A stretch of 38,147 bases of DNA from an uncultured Bacilli bacterium (GTDB lineage: Bacteria; Bacillota_I; Bacilli_A; RF39; UBA660): the NCBI GenBank assembly GCA_947623935.1, contig CANQIE010000009.1, positions 1 to 38,147 of the forward strand. Reading direction: 5' to 3'. The notes under the pieces are model-generated. The model saw only the letters and a program-made list of their open reading frames with translations. It ran no database searches and was not told the DNA's origin. Shown piece after piece: positions 25,943-36,084 of the stretch. The position numbers and the translations under genes are program-made. Position 1 is the first letter of the stretch; each line of letters opens with the position of its first letter.

Positions 25943-26962
25943 ATGAAGAATATTGAAATAAGTTTATTATCGCTTGAAGAAGCAAACAATTTAAAAGTAT
26001 TAAAAAAATATGGACATCGCATGATTGGAACCGATTTTGTCTTGTTAACAGGAGCAGAAGGCTATTCACTTAATGGAACGATGGAGTTAAAAGATCCGGA
26101 TGAAGTAGATTCTGATATGAACTCGGAAGTGATTAGTTCTTACTATACGAAAAGTATTAACAAAGATCGTAGTATCAATTTTATCAATCATATAGGTTAC
26201 CAAAGTACAATAGGAGCTATTGCTCGTTATTTAGCTATTCGACCTACCATTAAAATAACGCCTAAACTAGAAAACGTACTTGCTCATAAACATTTGAATA
26301 AAGAAGGTGTTTATGAAGTTGATTTTGGTGCTTATCCTCAAGAGGTAGTGGGCTATTACGATGCGATTCGCCTTGAAAATGCATTTAAGAGTGGAAATAT
26401 TACGAAAACTGGAAAGACCTATACCATCGATAAAGAAATGTACTCTAATAGTAGTTTAGGTTTTACGCCACTAGATTTAGATGAGTATCAAATAGGGGAT
26501 AAGAAATACATTCGTATAAAGATGAGTTCTTTCTACGATGGAAGATTTTTCTCTTTATCCAATGGACAATGCTACCGAAACGATAAATTTATTTGGGTAG
26601 AAGTAAGTCCTGTTACTTGGTTAATTGATGATGAAAGTCAAATGCTTATTGCTAAAAAAGGACTTTTATCAGGAATTGCTTACAAACCAACTTCAACGAA
26701 ATTCGAAGATAGTTTTATGGCTACTTACTTAAATCGTTATATGGCAAAAAACTTATTCCAAGGAACTTTTGCCGATAGAAGAAGTAGTATAATCGAAGAA
26801 AAAACGATTGATGAACGTCTTACGCTTCTAGAAGAAAAACTTCGCAAGTTAGACCCTAATAACCAATACTTCAAAGAAGAAATTGCACTTTTAGGAGACT
26901 ATGTCAAAGGAATAAGAGAAGATTATCAAGAAGAAGTGAAAGCACCTCAAAAACACCTATAG
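25943..26962 (+). CDS. DUF6273-like hypothetical protein, 339 aa
   Basis: Not firmly recognised. A soluble protein without a signal peptide. A central V-D-F-G-A-Y-P-Q-E-V-V motif, followed by W-V-E-V-S-P-V-T-W-L-I-D ... M-L-I-A-K-K-G-L-L-S-G-I-A-Y, resembles the F-G-x-Y-P-Q / I-x-W-x-x-L pattern of DUF6273 proteins common in gut Firmicutes. The C-terminal ~60 residues form a charged helical region (E-R-L-T-L-L-E-E-K-L-R-K-L). The next gene has the same layout, so the two are tandem paralogs. AAAGGAAGGA precedes ATG 25943. The gap to the next gene is 11 bases. Confidence 0.75.
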   Translation: MKNIEISLLSLEEANNLKVLKKYGHRMIGTDFVLLTGAEGYSLNGTMELKDPDEVDSDMNSEVISSYYTKSINKDRSINFINHIGYQSTIGAIARYLAIRPTIKITPKLENVLAHKHLNKEGVYEVDFGAYPQEVVGYYDAIRLENAFKSGNITKTGKTYTIDKEMYSNSSLGFTPLDLDEYQIGDKKYIRIKMSSFYDGRFFSLSNGQCYRNDKFIWVEVSPVTWLIDDESQMLIAKKGLLSGIAYKPTSTKFEDSFMATYLNRYMAKNLFQGTFADRRSSIIEEKTIDERLTLLEEKLRKLDPNNQYFKEEIALLGDYVKGIREDYQEEVKAPQKHL

Positions 26963-26973
26963 GAAGTGGGAAA

Positions 26974-27915
26974 ATGACTTTAACGATTATGGCTGCCAAG
27001 CAATTGCAGATGAGTGAGCACTTAAAAATAAATCGTACTGCTCAAGCCACGGATCTTTATTTATTGACTTCTGGAGTATGGAAAAATAGAACGTGTAAAA
27101 GTAAAGAGTTATCGGTTCCTTATTGGCTTAAAATAGAGTCGCATTCTTTGAGTACTCTAACTTACCCAGGTTTTTTACATTATTGTAATGCCAATGGAAA
27201 ATTAAAAACGCCGCATTATCTTTCTCCAAAGATAGGTATTCGATTAGCTATCGAGTGCGTTAGAATACCAAAAGGGAATATTACATGGCTTGATAACAAC
27301 CATACAGAAGCTTATTTTGGATATTATCCACAGTTTATTGAAACAGATCCTAAAAAAATTGAAAAACTAACTGAGTTATGTAAGCAAGATCCTTCCAAAG
27401 AACAAAAAATTATTTTGTGTCAAGATAAGGGGTATAAATTTAAAGGGAATGAGCCCATAACGTATGAATTAGATGGAGCAAGCTATGTTCCTTATCGCCT
27501 TTCCAAAAAACTTCGTTACTTTCTTAAAATAGAACCGCTAAAATGGCAGTATGATTTCGCGTGGGAAATGTTGATTTCTGAAAATGTTTTGACCGCAGGA
27601 TTTTTACGTGGAGAAAACGATGATTATGCACTTTCGAAATTAAGCGATCCCCTATATAATATAGGAAATGCCATGATGGGCTTTAACGCACTTATCCGTC
27701 CAAAAGAAAAAGTGGAAGAAAAAGAAGAAGAAGCTCTACCATTGGAATCCTCCGAAGACAAGATTCAAAAACGTCTTACTTGGTTAAGGGAACGTCTCGG
27801 TGTTTATAGAGTTACTTCCCCTGAAGCAAACGATACTTTTCAACTTTTAAAAGCCGGATTAGATGCCTTAGAAACCGATATTGATACTGCTTTTCAAAAA
27901 GAAAAAACTTTATAA
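26974..27915 (+). CDS. DUF6273-like hypothetical protein, 313 aa (paralog of the preceding)
   Basis: Same order of features as the 339-aa neighbour at low identity: Y-F-G-Y-Y-P-Q-F-I-E in the middle, then Y-F-L-K-I-E-P-L-K-W-Q and M-L-I-S-E-N-V-L-T-A-G-F, and a C-terminal helix pair (K-R-L-T-W-L-R-E-R-L). No membrane segment or signal peptide. GGAAGTGGG precedes ATG 26974. The divergence suggests an old tandem duplication. Function unknown; conserved W/P/YPQ motifs suggest a shared fold, perhaps ligand binding. Confidence 0.75.
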   Translation: MTLTIMAAKQLQMSEHLKINRTAQATDLYLLTSGVWKNRTCKSKELSVPYWLKIESHSLSTLTYPGFLHYCNANGKLKTPHYLSPKIGIRLAIECVRIPKGNITWLDNNHTEAYFGYYPQFIETDPKKIEKLTELCKQDPSKEQKIILCQDKGYKFKGNEPITYELDGASYVPYRLSKKLRYFLKIEPLKWQYDFAWEMLISENVLTAGFLRGENDDYALSKLSDPLYNIGNAMMGFNALIRPKEKVEEKEEEALPLESSEDKIQKRLTWLRERLGVYRVTSPEANDTFQLLKAGLDALETDIDTAFQKEKTL

Positions 27916-27921
27916 AAACGG

Positions 27922-27950
27922 TTGACCTCAAAAGGATTTTGTAGTATTAT
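27922..27950 (+). promoter_or_regulatory. Promoter of rsmC
   Basis: TTGACC (27922-27927), 17-base spacer, TATTAT (27945-27950). Confidence 0.7.
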
Positions 27951-27965
27951 ATAGACACGAAAGGA

Positions 27966-28005
27966 GAACTAACTATATTTGTTGATAGTTAGTTCTTTTC
28001 TTATT
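27966..28005 (+). terminator. Terminator-like hairpin in the rsmC 5' leader (attenuator candidate)
   Basis: GAACTAACTAT (27966-27976) and ATAGTTAGTTC (27985-27995) form an 11-bp perfect stem with an 8-base loop, followed by TTTTCTTATTTT. It lies after the promoter and before the start of rsmC, so it would end transcription early unless relieved. Confidence 0.7.
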
Positions 28006-28010
28006 TTGGG

Positions 28011-28610
28011 GTGATAGATACGGGACAATATTTTAGTAACGAAGCATTACCTAGCAAATTAAAAGATTATAAAGCCTTTGTTTTGGGACAAGCCTTTACT
28101 TTTACGACCGATAATGGAGTTTTTTCCAAAGAAGGTATGGATTTTGGAACTCGATTATTACTTGAAAACATCGATTTAGCCGATATTAAAGGAAATGTTT
28201 TAGATATGGGATGTGGCTATGGTGTGATAGGAATTGTTTTGGGGAAAGTAACCTCTTCTAAAATGACAATGTGTGATGTCAACCGAAGAGCTCTACATTT
28301 GGCAAAACAAAACGCTAAGAAGAATCAAGTAGATGATGTAGAAATCTTAGAAAGTGATGCCTACCAAGCATTAGAGGATAGATTATTCGATTGTATTGTG
28401 ACCAACCCTCCTATTCGAGCGGGAAAAGAAAAAGTATATGAGATCCTGCTTAACGCAAGGCATCACTTAAAAAAAGACGGCGTTCTCTATATCGTTGCAA
28501 GAAAAGAACAAGGTGCTAAGAGCATGATTGAAGACTTAAAAGAATACTATCAAGTGTCCATTCAAGAGCGTAAAAAAGGTTTTTTTGTAATAAAGTGCAA
28601 AATTGGTTGA
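28011..28610 (+). CDS. rsmC: 16S rRNA methyltransferase of the RsmC/YbxB type
   Basis: A class I SAM methyltransferase of about 196-199 residues, orthologous by position and sequence to Bacillus YbxB (upstream of rpoB). Motifs: N-V-L-D-M-G-C-G-Y-G-V-I-G (SAM binding), C-D-V-N-R-R-A, and the catalytic T-N-P-P-I-R-A-G-K. The F-T-T-D-N-G-V-F-S stretch near the start matches YbxB. The start is odd. The only canonical option is GTG 28011, buried in the Shine-Dalgarno sequence GGGGTGA (28008-28014). The codon exactly where ATG is expected (five bases after GGTGA, as in several other genes here) is ACG 28020-28022, giving M-G-Q-Y-F-S-N-E. Confidence 0.9.
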   Translation: MIDTGQYFSNEALPSKLKDYKAFVLGQAFTFTTDNGVFSKEGMDFGTRLLLENIDLADIKGNVLDMGCGYGVIGIVLGKVTSSKMTMCDVNRRALHLAKQNAKKNQVDDVEILESDAYQALEDRLFDCIVTNPPIRAGKEKVYEILLNARHHLKKDGVLYIVARKEQGAKSMIEDLKEYYQVSIQERKKGFFVIKCKIG

Positions 28611-28635
28611 CTTGTTGCAAAAAATGTGTTATTAA
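28607..28635 (+). promoter_or_regulatory. Promoter of rpoB-rpoC
   Basis: TTGACT (28607-28612) overlaps the rsmC stop; 17-base spacer; TATTAA (28630-28635). This leaves a ~77-base A+T-rich leader before rpoB with no clear stem-loop. Confidence 0.5.
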
Positions 28636-28718
28636 TATAAATTGGCAATGTGTTATTTTTAACAAAAAATACGTTCTTTGATTAAAAAATTTAATATTAT
28701 GTATAGGGGTGAATTTTC

Positions 28719-31700
28719 GTGGCATATAAAACTGTTAATTGCGGTGATTACCGTAAAAGAAGAAATTTTTCAAGAATTAAAAATACTTACGAATTAAAGG
28801 ATTTATTAGAAATTCAAACCAAGTCCTATCAATGGTTTGTTGATACGGGAATAAAGGAAGTTTTTGAAGACTTATTACCAGTCGAAAACTTTTCTGGAAC
28901 GTATTCTTTAGAGTTTGGCGATTATCATTTTGATGAACCGCGTTTTTCGATTAAAGAATGTAAGGATCGCGAAACGACTTATGCGGCTCCTTTAAAAGTG
29001 GAAGTACGTCTTTTTAATAGGGAAACAGGAGAAGTTAAAGAACAAGAAATATTCCTTGGTGATATGCCTATCATGACCGATAGTGGAACGTTTGTCATCA
29101 ATGGAGCAGAACGTGTTATTGTATCACAGTTGGTACGTAGTCCAAGTGTGTATTTTAATCGTGAAACCGATAAAAACGGAAGAGAACTTATCACTTCTCA
29201 AATTATTCCAACACGTGGAACATGGCTTGAATTTGAAACCGATGCAAGAGATGTTTTATATGTTCGAATCGACCGTACACGTAAAGTTACTTTAACAACG
29301 CTTTTACGTGCTTTTGGATTATCAAGTGACGAAGATATCTATAAAGTATTTGGAAAAAATAGATACCTTGAAAATACAATTGCAAAAGATTCAACGCGTA
29401 ATACCGATGAAGCTTTAATTGAAATTTATGAAAAATTAAGACCAGGTGAGCCTGCAACCCTTGATTCATCTAAGAACCAAATTATCACCCGTTTCTTTGA
29501 TGAATTCCGTTACGATTTAGCGCGTGTTGGTCGTTATAAATTTAATCGAAAATTAAATATTACCGACCGCCTACTAAATCAAACATTAGCAGAAGACGTT
29601 AAAGTAAATAAAGAAGTTGTTCTTGAAAAAGGAACCCTTATCAATAAAGAAGTATTAGAACAATTAAAAGGATTATTTAAAGATGGTTATGGTCTTCATG
29701 AAGTAAAAATCAATGAAGAATTAGATACCTACAATAAAGTACAAGAAATTAAGATTTTAAATCCGACCAATAAGAAAGAAAAGATTGCTGTCATCGGAAA
29801 CGATCAATCCATCGATGTTAAACGTTTGACGATTTCAGATGTTTATGCTTCTGTTTCTTATTACTTAAACTTATTAGATGGTGTTGGAAACTTTGATGAA
29901 ATCGACCACTTAGGAAATCGTCGTATTCGTCAAGTAGGAGAACTTTTACAAAATCAATTCCGTATTGGTGTATCACGTATGGAACGTGTTATTCGTGAAC
30001 GTATGACGACTCAAGAAATGGAAGAAATTACCCCTAAAACACTAATTAATATTCGTCCTGTTACCGCAGCAATGAAAGAGTTCTTCGGAAGTAGCCAATT
30101 ATCCCAATTCATGGATCAGATTAACCCAATTTCAGAGTTAACCAATAAACGTCGTTTATCGGCCTTAGGACCTGGTGGATTATCAAGAGATCGTGCCGGC
30201 ATGGATGTACGTGATGTTAATACGTCTCACTATGGTCGTATTTGTCCGATTGAGTCTCCAGAAGGACCGAACATTGGACTTATTACTTCCCTAGCAAGTT
30301 ATGCCAAAGTCGATGATTATGGATTCATTATGACTCCTTACCGAAAAGTCGTTAATTGCCACATTACCGACGAAGTAGATTATTTAACAGCCGATGAAGA
30401 AAACGATGTTATTATTTCACAAGCAACGGTTACGACCGATGATGACAACAACATGATTGATACTCAAGTTGCTGCTCGTTTCCGTGGTGAAAATATTTTA
30501 GCAAAACCAGAACAAGTAGATTATATCGATGTATCACCTCAACAAGTCGTATCAGTAACCACTTCTTGTATTCCATTCTTGGAACACGATGATGCAACTC
30601 GTGCTTTGATGGGTGCCAACATGCAACGTCAAAGTGTACCATTGTTAAAAGCGGAAGCTCCATTTGTTGGAACAGGTGTTGAATACATTGCAGCACGTGA
30701 TTCAGGTGCAGCCATCAATGCCAAAGCCGATGGTGTTGTAGAATATGTTGATGCCAAACGTATTGTTATTAAAAATAAAACGGGAAAAGATACGTATTAT
30801 TTAGCAAACTTTGAAGAAAGCAACCAAGACTCTTGCTACCATCATCGTCCAATCGTTCGTGTAGGCGATAAAGTAAAACGTGGACACGTTATAGCTGATG
30901 GTCCAAGTATGGATAAAGGAGAACTTGCTCTTGGTAAAAACATGGTCGTTGCTTTCATGACCTTTAATGGTTATAACTATGAGGATGCCGTTATCTTAAA
31001 TGAAAACTTAGTTAAAGATGATGCTTATACCTCAATTCATATTGAAGACTACGAAATGCAATGTCGTGAAACGAAACTAGGTCCTGAAGAAATTACCCGT
31101 GATATTCCAAATGTTAGTGAAGATGCACGTAAGAACCTAGATGAAAACGGAATTGTCGTTGTTGGAACCGAAGTTAAAGAAGGCGACATCTTAGTAGGTA
31201 AAGTAACTCCTAAAGGAATGGCTGAACTTACTTCAGAAGAAAAACTATTACACGCCATCTTCGGTGAAAAGACCCGTGAAGTAAGAGATACTTCCCTTCG
31301 TGTACCACATGGTGGAGAAGGAATTGTTCATGAAGTTAAAATTTATTCACGTAAAGAAAACGATGAATTACCTGCTGGTGTAAGCAAAGTTATTCGTGTT
31401 TACATCGCTCAAAAGAGAAAAATTCAAATTGGAGATAAAATGTCTGGACGTCATGGTAACAAAGGTGTTATTTCCCTTATCCTACCACAAGAAGATATGC
31501 CTTACTTACCAGATGGAACGCCAGTTGATATCATGCTTAACCCACAAGGTGTACCTTCTCGTATGAACCTAGGACAGGTTCTAGAACTACACTTAGGTAT
31601 GGCGGCTAAGAAATTAGGTGTCCATGTTGCAACACCCGTATTCGATGGTGCTAGCAGTGAAGACATTCAAGCCATGATGAAGGAAGCCGGAATGGATGCC

Positions 31701-32351
31701 GATGGAAAAGTCGTACTTCACGATGGACGTACAGGAGAACCATTTGATAACCGTATTTCCGTTGGAGTTATGTACATGTTAAAACTTCACCACATGGTCG
31801 ATGATAAATTACATGCACGTTCGACTGGACCTTACTCTTTAGTAACACAACAACCTCTTGGTGGTAAAGCACAGTTCGGTGGTCAGCGTTTTGGAGAAAT
31901 GGAAGTTTGGGCTCTATACGCATATGGTGCAGCTCATACCTTACAAGAAATCCTAACCGTTAAATCCGACGACGTTGTAGGCCGTGTTAAAGTTTATGAG
32001 TCGATTGTCAAAGGACAAGAGATCAACCAAGCCGGTGTTCCAGAAAGCTTTAGAGTTCTTATGAAAGAGTTCCAAGCCTTAGGACTTGACTTAAATATTA
32101 TCGATACCGATCACAATGTCCTTGATCTAAAACAAATCGAAGAAGAGGAAGCCAAAGAAGATATGCGTACACCTTCCGATGCGGAAGAAAAGATTGCAGA
32201 AACCGTGCCGTATGGTGGCGATGGCGAACCACCTCTTGAAGATGCGGAAGAAGATGACTTCGATGAAGAAGAAATGGATGATGAAGATTTCGAGCCAGAA
32301 TATGGCGATGGAATCGATTCGTTCGATAGTATGGAAGGGGATGAGGAATAA
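28719..32351 (+). CDS. rpoB: RNA polymerase beta subunit
   Basis: A 1210-residue beta subunit. Landmarks include the rifampicin pocket [13 protein letters not shown] near 462-475, [23 protein letters not shown] and the [20 protein letters not shown]-terminal block. The start is GTG 28719 with AGGGGTGA upstream. Two oddities: Asn476 sits at the place of E. coli His526, and residues ~1140-1210 are a very acidic tail ([14 protein letters not shown]). Its stop overlaps the rpoC start (TAATG). rplL and rpoB, usually close, are separated by ~4.5 kb. Confidence 0.99.
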   Translation: MAYKTVNCGDYRKRRNFSRIKNTYELKDLLEIQTKSYQWFVDTGIKEVFEDLLPVENFSGTYSLEFGDYHFDEPRFSIKECKDRETTYAAPLKVEVRLFNRETGEVKEQEIFLGDMPIMTDSGTFVINGAERVIVSQLVRSPSVYFNRETDKNGRELITSQIIPTRGTWLEFETDARDVLYVRIDRTRKVTLTTLLRAFGLSSDEDIYKVFGKNRYLENTIAKDSTRNTDEALIEIYEKLRPGEPATLDSSKNQIITRFFDEFRYDLARVGRYKFNRKLNITDRLLNQTLAEDVKVNKEVVLEKGTLINKEVLEQLKGLFKDGYGLHEVKINEELDTYNKVQEIKILNPTNKKEKIAVIGNDQSIDVKRLTISDVYASVSYYLNLLDGVGNFDEIDHLGNRRIRQVGELLQNQFRIGVSRMERVIRERMTTQEMEEITPKTLINIRPVTAAMKEFFGSSQLSQFMDQINPISELTNKRRLSALGPGGLSRDRAGMDVRDVNTSHYGRICPIESPEGPNIGLITSLASYAKVDDYGFIMTPYRKVVNCHITDEVDYLTADEENDVIISQATVTTDDDNNMIDTQVAARFRGENILAKPEQVDYIDVSPQQVVSVTTSCIPFLEHDDATRALMGANMQRQSVPLLKAEAPFVGTGVEYIAARDSGAAINAKADGVVEYVDAKRIVIKNKTGKDTYYLANFEESNQDSCYHHRPIVRVGDKVKRGHVIADGPSMDKGELALGKNMVVAFMTFNGYNYEDAVILNENLVKDDAYTSIHIEDYEMQCRETKLGPEEITRDIPNVSEDARKNLDENGIVVVGTEVKEGDILVGKVTPKGMAELTSEEKLLHAIFGEKTREVRDTSLRVPHGGEGIVHEVKIYSRKENDELPAGVSKVIRVYIAQKRKIQIGDKMSGRHGNKGVISLILPQEDMPYLPDGTPVDIMLNPQGVPSRMNLGQVLELHLGMAAKKLGVHVATPVFDGASSEDIQAMMKEAGMDADGKVVLHDGRTGEPFDNRISVGVMYMLKLHHMVDDKLHARSTGPYSLVTQQPLGGKAQFGGQRFGEMEVWALYAYGAAHTLQEILTVKSDDVVGRVKVYESIVKGQEINQAGVPESFRVLMKEFQALGLDLNIIDTDHNVLDLKQIEEEEAKEDMRTPSDAEEKIAETVPYGGDGEPPLEDAEEDDFDEEEMDDEDFEPEYGDGIDSFDSMEGDEE

Positions 32352-35300
32352 TGTTAGCTGTAGATAAATTTGAAGCCTTAAAAATAGGTATTGCCTCACC
32401 CGATAAAATTCGTGAATGGTCTTATGGTGAAGTAAAGAAACCAGAAACCATTAACTACCGTACTTTGCGTCCTGAAAGAGATGGACTCTTCTGTGAAAAA
32501 ATCTTTGGACCTACTAAAGATTTCGAATGTGCTTGTGGAAAATACAAACGTGTTCGTTATAAAAATATCGTGTGTGATCGATGCGGTGTAGAAGTAACGC
32601 GTGCCAAAGTACGTCGTGAACGTATGGGACACATCGAACTTGCTACTCCAGTATCACATATCTGGTTCTTTAAGGGCGTTCCTTCGAGAATGGGATTAGT
32701 ACTCGATATGAGTCCAAGAGACTTGGAAGAAGTTTTATACTTCGTAAGTTATGTTGTAATCGATAAAGGAATTGCTCCTTTAGAGAACAAACAAACTTTA
32801 TCTGAAAAAGAATATCGTGCTTACTATGAAAAATATGGCAATGGCTTTACCGTTGGTATGGGAGCAGAAGCCATCAAGGAACTTCTTAAGAAAATTGATC
32901 TTGAAAAAGAAATTGCCGAAATCAATAAAGAACTTGAAACAGCACAAGGACAAAAACGTACTCGTCTATTAAAACGAATCGATGTCTTAGATGCTTTCCT
33001 TAAATCAGGAAACCGTCCTGAATGGATGATTTTGGATTGTATCCCTGTTATCCCTCCAGAATTAAGACCGATGATTCAACTAGATGGTGGACGTTTTGCT
33101 ACTTCCGATTTAAATGATTTATATCGTCGTGTTATTAACCGTAATAACCGTCTTAAAAAATTAATTGATTTAGGTGCTCCAACGATTATCATTCAAAATG
33201 AAAAACGTATGTTACAAGAAGCCGTAGATGCCTTATTCGATAATGGTCGTCGTGGAAGAAGTGTAACTGGAGCAGGAAACCGTCCATTAAAATCGATTTC
33301 TAGTATGTTAAAAGGAAAACAAGGACGTTTCCGTCAAAATCTATTAGGAAAACGTGTTGACTATTCAGGTCGTTCCGTTATTGTCGTAGGACCTAGTCTT
33401 AAAATGTATCAATGCGGAATTCCTAAAGAAATGGCCCTTGAATTATTTAAACCACATGTTATTCATGGACTTGTTTCAAAAGATTTAGCACACAATATTA
33501 AAGCCGCTAAAAGAATGATTGAAAATCAAGATGAACAAGTTTGGGATATCGTTGAAGAAGTCATCAAAGAGCATCCAGTTTTATTAAACCGTGCGCCAAC
33601 CCTACATAGACTTGGTATTCAAGCATTTGAACCCGTTTTAATCGGTGGTAAAGCGATTCGTCTTCACCCATTAGTATGTCCTGCTTTCAATGCAGACTTC
33701 GATGGTGACCAGATGGCTGTACACGTACCATTGTCAGAGGAAGCTCAAGCCGAAGCAAGACTCTTAATGTTAGGTGCTAATAACATCTTAAAACCATCGG
33801 ATGGAAAACCAATCGTTACACCATCTCAGGATATGGTTTTAGGTAACTACTATCTAACAATGGAAAAAGCAGGTCTTGAAGGAGAAGGAAGAATCTTCCG
33901 TAATCCAGATGAAGCTTTAATGGCTTATGAACGTCGTGAGATTACCCTTCATACGCGTATTGCTTTACCAGTGGATTCTTTCAAACATAAATTATTTGCG
34001 GAAAATCAAAAAGGTAAATATTTAGTAACGACAGTAGGTAAGATTAAATTTAATGAAATTTTACCAGATTCATTCTCTTATATTAATGAACCAACCGATG
34101 AGAATATTCAAAAGGTAACGCCTAATAAATACTTTATTGAGCGTGGTCAAAATATTCCAGAAGTTATTAAAGCAATGCCTTTAGTAAAACCTTTCCCTAA
34201 GAAAACGCTAGAAAAAGTAATTGCTCAAATCTTTAAACGTTATAAGACGACAGAGACCTCTATTTTCCTTGATAAATTAAAGGATTTAGGATTCCATCAC
34301 TCTACTTTAGCCGGAATAACGATGTCAATAAGCGATGTTATCGAGGCTAAAAATAAAGGTAAGATCGTTGAAGAACATCAAAAGATTGTAGATACGATTA
34401 ACAAACAGTATAAAAAAGGATTAATTACTGAAAACGAACGTTATGAAAAAGTCGTTGCTACATGGAACGATGCCCGTGACGAAGTACAAAAAGAATTACA
34501 AGAAATATCCGATAGTGATATCGATAACCCAATCTTCATGATGATGCACTCTGGAGCTCGTGGTAATATCTCGAACTTTACTCAGATGGCAGGTATGCGT
34601 GGATTAATGGCAAAGCCTACAGGTGAGCCAGTAGAAATCCCCGTACTATCTAACTTCCATGAAGGATTATCCGTATCTGAATTCTTCCTATCGAGCCATG
34701 GATCTCGTAAAGGTAGTGCAGATACAGCCTTAAAGACAGCCGATTCTGGATACTTGACAAGACGTTTAGTCGATGTTAGCCAAGACTTAATCGTCAAAGA
34801 AGAAGATTGTGGAACTGAAAATGGTGTGGTTGTTCGTGATTTCTTAAACGACAAGACCGGTGCTGTTATCGAATCTCTATACGATCGTATTTTAGGAAGA
34901 TTCTCGAATAAGAAGATTATCAATCCTGAAACGAAAGAAGTTATTTGTGATAAATTAACGTATATTACGGAACCAATTGCCGATAAGATTATCGAAGCAG
35001 GTATTAAAGAAGTAGAAATCCGTACGGTTTTGACTTGTAACACTCATGGTGGCGTATGTCAAAAATGTTATGGACGTAACCTTGCAACTGGTAACTTAGT
35101 AGAAGTAGGAGAAGCTGTTGGTATTATGGCTGCTCAATCAATTGGTGAACCAGGTACTCAGTTAACCATGCGTACTTTCCATACCGGTGGTATTGCAGGT
35201 GGAGAAGATATTACACAAGGTCTTCCACGTGTTACCGAGTTGTTCGAAGCACGTAATCCGAAAGGTAAAGCAACCATTGCGGAAATCGATGGTAAGATTA

Positions 35301-35983
35301 CAAAGATCGATGACGATCATGGTAAATTTAAGATTTCGATTAAAAACGATGTTGAAACCAAAGAACATACCACGAACTATGGGGCTAAACTTCGTGTAGC
35401 GGTAGGAGATAAAGTTTCAGCAGGAGATAAGTTAACAGAAGGTGCTATTAACCCTAAAGAATTACTTGCTGTAACCGATCCGTTAACAACTCAAGAGTAC
35501 ATCTTAAAAGAAGTACAATATACGTACCGTTCACAAGGTGTTGATATTTCCGATAAACATATTGAAATGATTGCTAGTCGTATGATTAGTAAGATTCGTA
35601 TTATCGAAAGTGGAGATACAAAGTTCTTACCAGGAAGCTTAGTTAAATTCCACGAGTTTACCGATGGTAACAAAGAGGTTATCATTCAAGGTAAACGTCC
35701 TGCTGTAGGACGTCCTGTATTACTTGGTATTACAAAGGCTGCTCTAGAGACCGATTCATTCCTATCTGCTGCATCCTTCCAAGAAACGACACGTATCCTT
35801 ACTGATGCTGCTATTAGAGGAAAAGTGGATCCACTTTCAGGATTAAAAGAAAATGTCATTATTGGTAAATTAATCCCGGCTGGAACAGGACTTAGAAAAT
35901 ATCAAAATGTGGAATACGAATTAAAAAGTCAATTCATCGACGAAGAACCATTAGAGACTTTGGAAGACGAATTCATGGAATAG
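32351..35983 (+). CDS. rpoC: RNA polymerase beta' subunit
   Basis: A 1210-residue beta' subunit. N-terminal zinc finger C-A-C-G-K-Y ... C-D-R-C-G-V-E-V, catalytic [10 protein letters not shown] (three Mg-binding Asp), the G-A-R-G-N trigger-loop/bridge area, and the second [13 protein letters not shown] cysteine cluster. Starts one base before the end of rpoB, so it is coupled. The length agrees with Bacillus-type RpoC. The TAG stop lies within a terminator. Confidence 0.99.
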   Translation: MLAVDKFEALKIGIASPDKIREWSYGEVKKPETINYRTLRPERDGLFCEKIFGPTKDFECACGKYKRVRYKNIVCDRCGVEVTRAKVRRERMGHIELATPVSHIWFFKGVPSRMGLVLDMSPRDLEEVLYFVSYVVIDKGIAPLENKQTLSEKEYRAYYEKYGNGFTVGMGAEAIKELLKKIDLEKEIAEINKELETAQGQKRTRLLKRIDVLDAFLKSGNRPEWMILDCIPVIPPELRPMIQLDGGRFATSDLNDLYRRVINRNNRLKKLIDLGAPTIIIQNEKRMLQEAVDALFDNGRRGRSVTGAGNRPLKSISSMLKGKQGRFRQNLLGKRVDYSGRSVIVVGPSLKMYQCGIPKEMALELFKPHVIHGLVSKDLAHNIKAAKRMIENQDEQVWDIVEEVIKEHPVLLNRAPTLHRLGIQAFEPVLIGGKAIRLHPLVCPAFNADFDGDQMAVHVPLSEEAQAEARLLMLGANNILKPSDGKPIVTPSQDMVLGNYYLTMEKAGLEGEGRIFRNPDEALMAYERREITLHTRIALPVDSFKHKLFAENQKGKYLVTTVGKIKFNEILPDSFSYINEPTDENIQKVTPNKYFIERGQNIPEVIKAMPLVKPFPKKTLEKVIAQIFKRYKTTETSIFLDKLKDLGFHHSTLAGITMSISDVIEAKNKGKIVEEHQKIVDTINKQYKKGLITENERYEKVVATWNDARDEVQKELQEISDSDIDNPIFMMMHSGARGNISNFTQMAGMRGLMAKPTGEPVEIPVLSNFHEGLSVSEFFLSSHGSRKGSADTALKTADSGYLTRRLVDVSQDLIVKEEDCGTENGVVVRDFLNDKTGAVIESLYDRILGRFSNKKIINPETKEVICDKLTYITEPIADKIIEAGIKEVEIRTVLTCNTHGGVCQKCYGRNLATGNLVEVGEAVGIMAAQSIGEPGTQLTMRTFHTGGIAGGEDITQGLPRVTELFEARNPKGKATIAEIDGKITKIDDDHGKFKISIKNDVETKEHTTNYGAKLRVAVGDKVSAGDKLTEGAINPKELLAVTDPLTTQEYILKEVQYTYRSQGVDISDKHIEMIASRMISKIRIIESGDTKFLPGSLVKFHEFTDGNKEVIIQGKRPAVGRPVLLGITKAALETDSFLSAASFQETTRILTDAAIRGKVDPLSGLKENVIIGKLIPAGTGLRKYQNVEYELKSQFIDEEPLETLEDEFME

Positions 35984-36006
35984 GCAAAAGCCTATTCTTT
36001 TTTTTT
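35978..36006 (+). terminator. Intrinsic terminator at the rpoC stop
   Basis: GAATAGGC (35978-35985), loop AAAA, GCCTATTC (35990-35997), then nine T. The stop TAG is in the stem. Confidence 0.9.
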
Positions 36007-36054
36007 GAAAAAAATTAACAAAAAGTTGACGTGGGGGGGGGTAGTTTTATAATA
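36007..36054 (+). repeat. Repeated promoter cassette, copy 2
   Basis: Same sequence as 10826-10875 apart from two fewer A in the leading A-tract. It begins directly after the T-run of the rpoC terminator. Confidence 0.85.
36026..36053 (+). promoter_or_regulatory. Poly-G spacer promoter of paralog C (candidate phase-variable)
   Basis: TTGACG (36026-36031), 16-base spacer holding nine consecutive G (36033-36041), TATAAT (36048-36053), 31 bases before ATG 36085. Same tract length as the copy at 10854. Confidence 0.75.
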
Positions 36055-36084
36055 GAAATAGATAAATAATAGGGAAGTGGTTCC

